In this document: positions 1-7,144 of the stretch, one piece after another
Position numbering within the stretch: the first letter of the stretch is position 1
How the letters are laid out: every line of letters starts with the position of its first letter
Position numbers and translations under genes: made by a program
Source of the DNA: an uncultured Achromobacter sp.
GTDB taxonomy: Bacteria; Pseudomonadota; Gammaproteobacteria; Burkholderiales; Burkholderiaceae_B
Assembly: GCA_913775005.1 (NCBI GenBank)
Contig: CAJYKY010000021.1
Location: 1-10,466 of the forward strand
Reading direction: 5' to 3'
DNA length: 10,466 bases
The notes under the pieces: generated by a model
Database searches by the model: none
What the model was told of the DNA's origin: nothing
The model's input: the letters and a program-made list of their open reading frames with translations, nothing else

Positions 1-86
1 CGGTCAATCCCCCCGCCGCGTTGGTGGAATCGGGCGCCGCTGCCAACAACAGCAGCTTCCCCATTCCGCTGGTTGCCGCCGGCTGA
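1..86 (+). CDS. C-terminal fragment of an unidentified protein
   Basis: Reading in the frame that starts at base 3 gives 27 sense codons ending at a TGA at 84-86. The last residues read SFPIPLVAAG. About four fifths of these codons end in G or C, as in the confirmed genes nearby, and a strong hairpin with a T-run follows 18 bases later (104-140), as expected behind a + strand gene. The fragment is rich in Ala, Pro and Asn with no recognisable motif, so no function can be given. The opposite strand is also open here, but its translation is Arg/Gly-rich and unlike a protein. The upstream part of the gene lies outside the window. Confidence 0.45.
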   Translation, partial: VNPPAALVESGAAANNSSFPIPLVAAG

Positions 87-103
87 GGTTGGCCCGTCCC
101 TTC

Positions 104-140
104 CGGCTCGCTGCCTGACGCAGCGGGCCGCGCCGTTTTT
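104..140 (+). terminator. Intrinsic terminator
   Basis: Bases 104-114 pair with 120-130 in an 11-bp stem with one G-U pair and a five-base loop (115-119). Five T residues follow at 136-140, five bases after the stem. It sits between the gene fragment ending at 86 and the transporter gene starting at 274, so it most likely ends the upstream transcript. Confidence 0.65.
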
Positions 141-273
141 CCTTTCGCTTCCCCTTCCCCTGTAGATCTCCCGCTGCGCCCCGCGCCGTGCGATGCCTTG
201 CGCCCATCCCCGTGCGCGCGCAGAATGCCTGCTCCACGCGGCATGCGTGACGCCCTTTCCACCTGGAATCTCG

Positions 274-1185
274 ATGAAGGTCACGCCCGCCGCCTCACCT
301 TCCTCTGCCGCCAACGGGGCGCCGGGGATCACCCTGGTGCCGATCGCGGCGTTCTGCTTTTTGTGGAGTTCGGCGTTTTCCGCGGCCAAGATCGCGGTGC
401 GGGACTGTCCGCCATTGACGCTGCTTGCCGTGCGCTTCCTGATCGCGGGCGCGCTGATGCTGGGCATCGCCGCTGCCAGCCGCCAGGGCCAGCCGCTGCG
501 CGCGAGGGACCTGGGTTCTCTGATTCTGCTGGGCGTACTCAATAACGCGTTGTACCTGGGCCTGAGCTGGACCGGCATGATGACGGTGTCGTCGGCATTC
601 ACGGCCGTGCTGATCAGCACGAACCCTCTTCTGATTGGCGTGCTGGCCGGCCCGGTGCTGGGCGAGCGTCTGACCTGGCGCAAACTGCTGGGGCTATGCC
701 TGGGGCTTGCCGGCGTAGCGCTGGTGCTGCGGTCGCGGCTGGTGGGCATGCAGGAAGACCTGCACGGCACCCTGTTGGTGACGGGCGGCTTGATCGCGTT
801 GGTGGCAGGCACGCTGCTGTTCAAACGCCTCAAACCGCGGGCGGGCTTGTGGACGTCGACCGGCATTCAGTCCCTGGCCGCAGCGGTGGCGTTGCTGCCG
901 TTCGCGCTGACCTACGAAAGCCTGGGCGATGCTCGCCTGACCGCCAGCCTGGTCTGGAGCATGGCCTACATGATCGTGGCGGTGTCGATGGGCGGTTATT
1001 ACCTGTGGTTCATGATTCTGACCCGGGCCAGCGCCACATCGGCCAGCGCGCTGCATTTTCTGATGCCGCCATTGGGCCTGTTGTTCGGCTGGCTGGTCCT
1101 GCGCGAGCCGGTGTCATGGCTGGATCTGCTGGGCATCGTGCCGATTGCGTTTGGCATCTGGTTGACCACGCGCAAAGCGCCCTGA
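274..1185 (+). CDS. DMT superfamily (EamA domain) transporter
   Basis: A 303-residue inner-membrane protein of the drug/metabolite transporter superfamily. The family exports or imports small metabolites such as amino acids or nucleotides; the substrate cannot be read from the sequence. The protein is almost wholly hydrophobic, consistent with ten helices in two EamA repeats (about residues 22-153 and 165-298). Typical marks are the N-terminal FLWSSAF segment (29-35), the GERLTWRKLLGL repeat end (130-141) and its second copy around LREPVSWLDLLG (276-287), followed by a basic end (TTRKAP). I chose ATG 274 over the in-frame ATG at 193. The extra 27 residues are Arg/Cys-rich and unlike the family, 193 has no ribosome site, and 274 has a weak GGA six bases upstream. 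It is flanked by hairpins on both sides, so it is probably transcribed alone. Confidence 0.9.
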   Translation: MKVTPAASPSSAANGAPGITLVPIAAFCFLWSSAFSAAKIAVRDCPPLTLLAVRFLIAGALMLGIAAASRQGQPLRARDLGSLILLGVLNNALYLGLSWTGMMTVSSAFTAVLISTNPLLIGVLAGPVLGERLTWRKLLGLCLGLAGVALVLRSRLVGMQEDLHGTLLVTGGLIALVAGTLLFKRLKPRAGLWTSTGIQSLAAAVALLPFALTYESLGDARLTASLVWSMAYMIVAVSMGGYYLWFMILTRASATSASALHFLMPPLGLLFGWLVLREPVSWLDLLGIVPIAFGIWLTTRKAP

Positions 1186-1191
1186 TGCGTT

Positions 1192-1212
1192 AACCGGCCA
1201 CACTGGCCGGTT
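1192..1212 (+). terminator. Hairpin after the EamA transporter gene
   Basis: A perfect 9-bp inverted repeat (AACCGGCCA / TGGCCGGTT) with a three-base loop begins six bases after the transporter stop codon. No clear T-run follows on either strand, so it may be a weak terminator or an mRNA 3'-end stabiliser. Confidence 0.5.
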
Positions 1213-1388
1213 CCGCCCGTTTCGGTTGCCGATATGCAACGACACGCTCCCCATTATTTTCGAGCGCATTTGAGTCGCGCGTGAAGCGATTCCAAGCCGT
1301 GCGCACGCGTTATTCGGCGCGAATCCCTCAAGGCGCTTGCGCGTAGCCCGCATAGACGTTGCGTCGCGTATGCAAGGCATCACGCACG

Positions 1389-1407
1389 CATACTCATTCT
1401 CATTGGC
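1389..1407 (-). promoter_or_regulatory. Candidate Fur box
   Basis: Read on the minus strand the 19 bases are GCCAATGAGAATGAGTATG, which match 13 of 19 positions of the classical Fur consensus GATAATGATAATCATTATC, including the core AATGA-AAT stretch. It lies about 160 bases before the bfr start, in an intergenic region where iron control would make sense. The distance is larger than usual for direct repression at the promoter, and no promoter could be fixed beside it. This is a motif match by eye only. Confidence 0.4.
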
Positions 1408-1569
1408 GTATCGCTTTCTTGTAGCGGTTCTAAAGCGGTTTACCAAATGCAGCGCAAGGCTAGGCGCGGCCTGCCGGCTGGTGGTAGTCTGCCGGGGTTG
1501 CGTACCGCAGCATCGTGCGCTCCTTTGTCGCGATGCATTTGCGACGCGCCTGACTGCAAGGAGTCCATT

Positions 1570-2046
1570 ATGAAAGGCGACAAAACCGTCATCCAGTTTC
1601 TGAACAAGCAACTGACCAACGAACTGACGGCCATCAACCAATATTTCCTGCATGCCCGCATGCTGAATCATTGGGGCTTCGATAAGCTGGGCAAGCACGA
1701 GTACGAAGAATCCATCGGTGAAATGAAGCACGCTGATCGCTTGATCGCGCGTATCTTCATGCTGGATGGCCTGCCCAACCTGCAAGACCTGCACAAGCTC
1801 TTGATCGGTGAAGACGTGCCCGAGCTGCTGGCCTGTGACCTGAAGCTGGAACAAGCCGCGCACGCCACTGTGGTGGAAGCGATTGCCTACTGTGAGTCGG
1901 TGCGCGATTACGTCTCGCGCGATCTGTTCCAGGACATCCTGGACGACACCGAAGAGCACATCGATTATCTGGAAACGCAGATCGACCTGATCGACAAGGT
2001 CGGCATCCAGAACTACCTGCAAAGCCAGATGTCCGTGCCGGGATAA
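1570..2046 (+). CDS. bfr: Bacterioferritin
   Basis: A 158-residue subunit of the 24-mer haem-containing ferritin that oxidises Fe(II) and stores it as a mineral core in the cytoplasm. The length and the start MKGDK match the family (E. coli Bfr has 158 residues). Ferroxidase ligands E18, E51, H54, E94 and H130 are present, with Y25 nearby and M52 as the haem ligand. The one departure is position 127: in gap-free alignment with remembered E. coli Bfr, the usual glutamate of the ExxH motif is threonine (TEEH, 127-130), with glutamates at 128 and 129. A strong AAGGAG (1558-1563) lies six bases before ATG 1570; the longer in-frame opening from 1447 is not protein-like. It is probably monocistronic, closed by the hairpin at 2075-2104. 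The Fur-like site at 1389-1407 suggests iron-dependent control. Confidence 0.97.
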   Translation: MKGDKTVIQFLNKQLTNELTAINQYFLHARMLNHWGFDKLGKHEYEESIGEMKHADRLIARIFMLDGLPNLQDLHKLLIGEDVPELLACDLKLEQAAHATVVEAIAYCESVRDYVSRDLFQDILDDTEEHIDYLETQIDLIDKVGIQNYLQSQMSVPG

Positions 2047-2074
2047 GTCTACGCAGACGGTTTCAAGGCATAAA

Positions 2075-2104
2075 AATAATGGCGCCCCACGGGGCGCCAT
2101 TATT
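2075..2104. terminator. Bidirectional terminator between bfr and the convergent gene
   Basis: A perfect 14-bp inverted repeat (2075-2088 with 2091-2104) has a GC-rich inner half and A/T-rich outer arms (AATAAT / ATTATT). It therefore works as a hairpin followed by U-rich sequence on either strand. It starts 28 bases after the bfr stop and lies 33 bases beyond the stop of the leftward gene at 2138, so it probably serves both. The nominal loop is two bases, so the top base pair is likely to open. Confidence 0.85.
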
Positions 2105-2137
2105 CATTGGACTGCGGCGATCAGAAGCGCCAGACGC

Positions 2138-2812
2138 TTACTGCGGGCGGGCCGGGCATTCAGCCATGGTGCCCCAGGCGCGGTTTGGCGCACAGTACTT
2201 GTTGCGCGCATTCCACGAGCACGACGGGCGCTCGAAGAAGCCTTGCGTGGCGCATTGGGCCAGCTCGCGCTTGAGCGCGTCTTGCCAGCCCGGTGTACCA
2301 GGCGCCGGCGACGTGTTGGGAGGGGGGGGCGGTGCCTGCACCATTTGCGGTGTGCCGTAGCCGCCCGCCTGCATCTGACCGCCGTTGATGGCGGTAGACG
2401 TGCCAGGCACTTGCAGATCCATCGTGGTGACGTCCGACGTGCCCGACGGCAGCGGCACCTCGGAAGCGGCTGCGATTTCGCGGGCCTGTTCCGGTGTGAT
2501 GCGTTCGCGGGAAAGTTTGACGGCCGGGTCGCTGACGGTGTCGAACAAGGACACCGTGTTGACCTGCCATTCGCGATCAGCCGGTTTGTCGGGCACACCC
2601 AACGTGCCGTCGATGCGCGGCTGCGGCGGCTGCGCCACGTATGGACGTCCGTTGGCGTCAAGTACGGGCTGCTGCGAAGCTGCCGCGTCCTGACCAGGAG
2701 CCGGTGCTGCCGGAGGCGCATGCGCCACCAGCCAGTCACCCAATTGAATACCGCCCCAGGCCGACGCGCCAAGCGCGATCAGGAGCGTTGCTATTAATAA
2801 ACGCCAAGACAT
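2138..2812 (-). CDS. Hypothetical membrane-anchored Pro-rich protein with four cysteines
   Basis: A 224-residue protein of unknown function. Residues 1-20 form a short basic start and a hydrophobic helix (signal anchor or uncleaved signal peptide), so the rest is probably periplasmic. Residues 32-65 and 160-175 are Pro/Ala-rich and probably disordered. The compact C-terminus (about 176-220) carries C187, C198, C207 and C219 (C-x10-C-x8-C-x11-C) with conserved-looking aromatics (GFFERP, W200, Y206, W213); the oxidising periplasm would favour two disulfides. The start has GAGG a few bases upstream. It lies 36 bases downstream of prfC on the same strand, so co-transcription is likely, though no functional link is implied. 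A run of eight C (coding strand) encodes prolines about 162-164. I recall similar C-termini in Burkholderiales proteins of unknown role but cannot name a family. Confidence 0.8.
   Translation of the reverse strand: MSWRLLIATLLIALGASAWGGIQLGDWLVAHAPPAAPAPGQDAAASQQPVLDANGRPYVAQPPQPRIDGTLGVPDKPADREWQVNTVSLFDTVSDPAVKLSRERITPEQAREIAAASEVPLPSGTSDVTTMDLQVPGTSTAINGGQMQAGGYGTPQMVQAPPPPPNTSPAPGTPGWQDALKRELAQCATQGFFERPSCSWNARNKYCAPNRAWGTMAECPARPQ
2322..2329 (-). repeat. Eight-base poly-C tract (coding strand) within the hypothetical gene
   Basis: Eight consecutive G on the + strand, read as C8 in the leftward gene, fall in the proline run at residues 162-164. Tracts of this kind can slip during replication. 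Both other reading frames remain open after it (to about 2160 after a one-base gain and about 2104 after a one-base loss). A slip would therefore replace the four-cysteine end with unrelated sequence rather than stop translation at once. Confidence 0.75.
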
Positions 2813-2848
2813 TGCTACCCTCTTCTGCCGTGCGGAACCCGAACGGGA

Positions 2849-4456
2849 TTACGCCTTGTCCCCGAAAACCTTGCCGCCGTGTTCGCGCATGGCATGGAAT
2901 TTCACTTCGGGATACAGATCCTCGGCTACGCGCAACTGCGCAGGGGAACTGATCAAAAACGCCGCCGCATCGACGACATCATAGGCGATATGAGCCGCAT
3001 TGGCATCCATGAACTTGCGCAGCGCCTTCGGGTTTTCAGACGTAATCCAACGTGCCATTGTGTAGCGGGAAGGCAGCATCCGAGCGTCGGCGCCGTACTC
3101 CGTTTTGAGGCGGTGAGCCACCACTTCGAACTGGAGCTGGCCGATGGCGCCCAGCAGCAGCGAGCCGCCCGCAGCCTCGGGGCGGAACACCTGGATGGCG
3201 CCCTCTTCACCCAGCTGCGTCAGGCCGGTGCGCAGTTGTTTGGTGCGCAACGGGTCCTTCACTTCCACAGCCTGGAACAGTTCTGGCGCGAAAAATGGCA
3301 GGCCGGTGAACTGTAATGTTTCGCCTTCGGTCAGCACATCGCCCAGTTGCAGTACGCCGTGGTTCGGAATACCGATCACGTCGCCGGCATAGGCTTCGTC
3401 CAGCAGCTCGCGCCGCTGCGACAGGAACGACACCACGTTGTTCGGGCGCATTTCCTTGTTGGTGCGAGCCACCTTCAAACGCATGCCGCGTTCGAAGCGG
3501 CCGGAGCTGACGCGCACGAACGCGACGCGGTCGCGGTGGGCGGGATCCATATTGGCCTGCACCTTGAACACCACGCCGGTGAACTTGGGTTCTTCAGGCT
3601 GCACTTCGCGTTGCAGTGCCACGCGCGGGCCCGGGGGCGGCGCGTGATCGACCAGCGCGTCCAACACTTCCTGCACGCCAAAGTTGTTGATGGCGGAACC
3701 GAAGAACACCGGGGTCTGCTTGCCGGCCAGGAACTCGTCCCGGTCGAATGCAGGCGCGGCTTCGTTGATGAGTTCGATTTCGCCGTTGGCCTGTTCGAAC
3801 GCCGCGCCATAACGGCGGGCGATCTCGGGATTGCTTAAGCCTTCGATGACGTCGTCATTGTCGGAACGGCGTTCCTGACCGGGACGGAACACGCGCATGC
3901 GGTCGCGGCGGATATCGAACACGCCCCCAAACGCCTTGCCCATGCCGACCGGCCACGAGAACGGCACGGCGTCCATGCCCAGGTGGCTTTCAATTTCCGA
4001 CAGCAGTTCAAGCGGCTCGCGCACTTCACGGTCCATCTTGTTGATGAAGGTGATGATGGGCGTATTGCGCGCACGGCACACCTGCAAGAGGCGGATCGTT
4101 TGCGGTTCGACACCGTTGGCGGCGTCGATCACCATCAGCGCGGCATCCACCGCCGTCAGCACGCGGTAGGTATCTTCAGAGAAGTCCTGGTGGCCCGGGG
4201 TGTCGAGCAGGTTGATGACGCAGTCGCGGTATTCCATCTGCATCACCGAGGACGCCACAGAAATGCCGCGCTGCTTTTCGATTTCCATCCAGTCGGACGA
4301 CGCGTGGCGCGACGCCTTGCGCGCCTTCACGCTGCCGGCGATTTGAATTGCGCCTGCGAACAGCAACAGCTTTTCGGTCAGCGTGGTTTTACCCGCGTCG
4401 GGGTGGGAAATGATGGCGAACGTTCTGCGCCGCGCAACTTCGTCTTGGATATTCAT
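2849..4456 (-). CDS. prfC: Peptide chain release factor 3 (RF3)
   Basis: A 535-residue translational GTPase that uses GTP to recycle RF1/RF2 from the ribosome after peptide release. The length fits the family (E. coli RF3 has 529). G-domain motifs are all present: G1 HPDAGKTT (18-25), the switch region KQRGISV (61-67), G3 DTPGH (85-89), G4 NKMD (139-142) and G5 GSA (253-255). The SDWMEIEKQRG stretch (54-64) is diagnostic of RF3 rather than EF-G, as are QANMDPAHRDRVAF (300-313) in domain II and the C-terminal YPEVKFHAMREH (515-526). ATG 4456 is the only sensible start, since an in-frame stop lies at 4469-4471. There is no Shine-Dalgarno before it, and a TAGAAT box lies nine bases upstream. The gene is followed after 36 bases by the hypothetical gene, a likely two-gene operon. 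Confidence 0.98.
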   Translation of the reverse strand: MNIQDEVARRRTFAIISHPDAGKTTLTEKLLLFAGAIQIAGSVKARKASRHASSDWMEIEKQRGISVASSVMQMEYRDCVINLLDTPGHQDFSEDTYRVLTAVDAALMVIDAANGVEPQTIRLLQVCRARNTPIITFINKMDREVREPLELLSEIESHLGMDAVPFSWPVGMGKAFGGVFDIRRDRMRVFRPGQERRSDNDDVIEGLSNPEIARRYGAAFEQANGEIELINEAAPAFDRDEFLAGKQTPVFFGSAINNFGVQEVLDALVDHAPPPGPRVALQREVQPEEPKFTGVVFKVQANMDPAHRDRVAFVRVSSGRFERGMRLKVARTNKEMRPNNVVSFLSQRRELLDEAYAGDVIGIPNHGVLQLGDVLTEGETLQFTGLPFFAPELFQAVEVKDPLRTKQLRTGLTQLGEEGAIQVFRPEAAGGSLLLGAIGQLQFEVVAHRLKTEYGADARMLPSRYTMARWITSENPKALRKFMDANAAHIAYDVVDAAAFLISSPAQLRVAEDLYPEVKFHAMREHGGKVFGDKA

Positions 4457-4465
4457 GATCGGGGG

Positions 4466-4471
4466 ATTCTA
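4466..4471 (-). promoter_or_regulatory. Possible -10 box close to the prfC start
   Basis: TAGAAT on the minus strand matches five of six bases of the -10 consensus and ends nine bases before the prfC ATG. If used, transcription would begin within a few bases of the start codon, giving a nearly leaderless mRNA, in line with the missing Shine-Dalgarno. No recognisable -35 is found at 15-18 bases, which keeps confidence low. Confidence 0.25.
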
Positions 4472-4526
4472 CTTAACGCCGCAAATTCCATCCGGTGCGG
4501 TCCGGCTGACGTGCATGAAACGCGAA

Positions 4527-4554
4527 GGGCACGCGCGGTTGCCAGCGCGTGCCC
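4527..4554 (-). terminator. Terminator hairpin after the LysE-family gene
   Basis: A perfect 10-bp inverted repeat, GGGCACGCGC / GCGCGTGCCC, with an eight-base loop (4537-4544) begins 14 bases past the stop codon of the leftward exporter gene. On that strand it is followed by TTCGCGTTTC, a poor U-tract. It probably separates the exporter transcript from prfC. Confidence 0.55.
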
Positions 4555-4568
4555 CGAGGGCGTCAGCG

Positions 4569-5198
4569 TCAGGAATGACGGCGGAATGACGCCAGAAACA
4601 CGCCAGCCAGGATGAACAGCGACCCGAAGGTCCGGTTCATCCAGCGGATGTGCTTGGCGTCTCGCAGCATGCGCAGCACGCGGGCGGCCAAAAGCGTATA
4701 CACGCCCATGGCCACGAGATCGGTAAAAGCCAGCGTGGCGGCCAGCGCCGCGTACTGGGGGGTCAAAGACAGCGCGGGGTCCACGAATTGGGGCACCACG
4801 GCCAACAGGAACACCGTGCCCTTGGGGTTCATGGTGTTGATCAGAAAGCCGCGCATGACCAGGTCACGGATCGAGGCCTGCTTGGGATCCCCGGCGTCCA
4901 CCGCGACCGGCGCGGCGTCCGTGCGGATCTGGCGCACGCCCAGATAGATCAGGTAAGCCACACCCAGGTACTTGACCACGTTGAAGGCCATTTCTGACGT
5001 GGCCAACACCGCGCCCAGCCCCACGGCCACGACGACGAACTGGAACAGGATGCCCATGATGAGGCCTGCCGTGTTCCAGTAGCCGCGCGCAAAACCGTAC
5101 TTCAATCCCGATGACATTGCGGAGATCGCGCCCGCCCCAGGTGAGAACGAAATGGCCCATGAGGCCAGGAAGAACGTCAACCAGGTTGATAAGGGCAT
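4569..5198 (-). CDS. LysE/RhtB-family amino-acid exporter
   Basis: A 209-residue inner-membrane efflux protein of the LysE superfamily, which moves amino acids or their derivatives out of the cell. It resembles E. coli RhtB (homoserine/homoserine lactone exporter) in length and in several blocks: FSPGAGAISAM (18-28), the helix VVKYLGVAYLIYLGVRQ (74-90), INTMNPKGTVFLLA (120-133) and the C-terminal NRTFGSLFILAGVFLAS (188-204). Five to six hydrophobic helices surround a hydrophilic loop at about 91-112. The substrate is an inference from similarity. The start at 5198 fits the family N-terminus, although only a weak AGGA lies about ten bases before it. The gene is 71 bases downstream of the helicase gene on the same strand with no hairpin between, so read-through is possible; the pair has no obvious shared role. 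Confidence 0.92.
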   Translation of the reverse strand: MPLSTWLTFFLASWAISFSPGAGAISAMSSGLKYGFARGYWNTAGLIMGILFQFVVVAVGLGAVLATSEMAFNVVKYLGVAYLIYLGVRQIRTDAAPVAVDAGDPKQASIRDLVMRGFLINTMNPKGTVFLLAVVPQFVDPALSLTPQYAALAATLAFTDLVAMGVYTLLAARVLRMLRDAKHIRWMNRTFGSLFILAGVFLASFRRHS

Positions 5199-5269
5199 GA
5201 TGCGCGGGTCCTAGGGTCGCAGGATTGAGGTGCCGGGGTATCGGGGTGTTGGATATTACCTGCTGGGAG

Positions 5270-6838
<1,569 letters not shown>

Positions 6839-6986
6839 AACAACTCCAGCGGCAGCCCGTCGCTCAAGTTGAGAGACTCCAATCCAGGCGGACGTAATAA
6901 GGAGAAAAGGGAAGCGCCCTGATGGGCGAGGCTTGGCAGCGAAGGGCCTAAGCGGACGCGTGCAGATTGGCAAAGCACGCTCAGCG

Positions 6987-7013
6987 ATTGTAGCTGATGT
7001 AGCACTGCGGCAA
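6987..7013 (-). promoter_or_regulatory. Candidate rhlE promoter
   Basis: On the minus strand, TTGCCG (7008-7013) and TACAAT (6987-6992) match four and five of six consensus bases, with a rather short 15-base spacer. Transcription would start near 6980, giving a leader of about 140 bases before the TTG start. It would leave no room for a ribosome site ahead of the ATG at 6973. Confidence 0.3.
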
Positions 7014-7099
7014 AGCAGGGATTTCTCGCCACTGTATCACCAAGTAACAACTTGCAGCGCCTATGAACCAAATAAGTGTTTTCCCTAGGCGGCACTCCC

Positions 7100-7105
7100 T
7101 ATAAT
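7100..7105 (+). promoter_or_regulatory. -10 promoter element of the DUF945 gene
   Basis: A perfect TATAAT lies 39 bases before ATG 7145, giving an expected leader of roughly 30 bases. No good -35 is visible at 16-18 bases upstream (7077-7082 reads TGTTTT), so the promoter may depend on an activator or rely mainly on its -10. Confidence 0.5.
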
Positions 7106-7144
7106 CCGTCCGCTTATATCCATTTGAAGAATAAAGGATCCGCT

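Larger units (their letters stand above)
1186..1569. other. Gene-free region upstream of bfr
   Basis: These 384 bases hold the transporter's hairpin at the left, a Fur-box-like site at 1389-1407 and the bfr ribosome site at the right. Short open frames in it have no protein-like composition, and I see no bfd (bacterioferritin-associated ferredoxin) gene, which often neighbours bfr. A direct repeat of AGCGGTT (1423-1429 and 1434-1440, start points 11 bases apart) lies in the likely promoter area. I could not pick a convincing -35/-10 pair. The leader of bfr may be long, or its promoter may need an activator. Confidence 0.6.
6839..7144. other. Divergent intergenic region between rhlE and the DUF945 gene
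   Basis: These 306 bases contain the rhlE leader (about 6839-6980), a candidate rhlE promoter (6987-7013, minus strand), and the promoter and ribosome site of the DUF945 gene. Within the rhlE leader, 6915-6919 and 6924-6928 form a 5-bp GC hairpin with a four-base loop, followed on the minus strand by a pyrimidine-rich stretch with TTTT. This resembles a small attenuator but the stem is short. No further gene is supported here. Confidence 0.6.

Noticed and set aside
4..237. A 77-codon open frame on the minus strand at the left edge
   Set aside because: The translation is Arg/Gly/Lys-rich, it crosses the terminator hairpin at 104-140, and the + strand fragment ending at 86 explains the left part better.
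1225..1240. Small inverted repeat GTTGC / GCAAC after the EamA gene
   Set aside because: A 5-bp stem with a six-base loop is expected by chance in sequence of this composition, and no T-run follows.
1114..2100. A 328-codon open frame on the minus strand across bfr and its upstream region
   Set aside because: It covers bfr in antisense and runs through the terminator hairpin; no ribosome site or protein-like composition supports it.
5199..5269. Possible terminator between rhlE and the exporter gene
   Set aside because: I found no inverted repeat of useful length in this 71-base gap on either strand.
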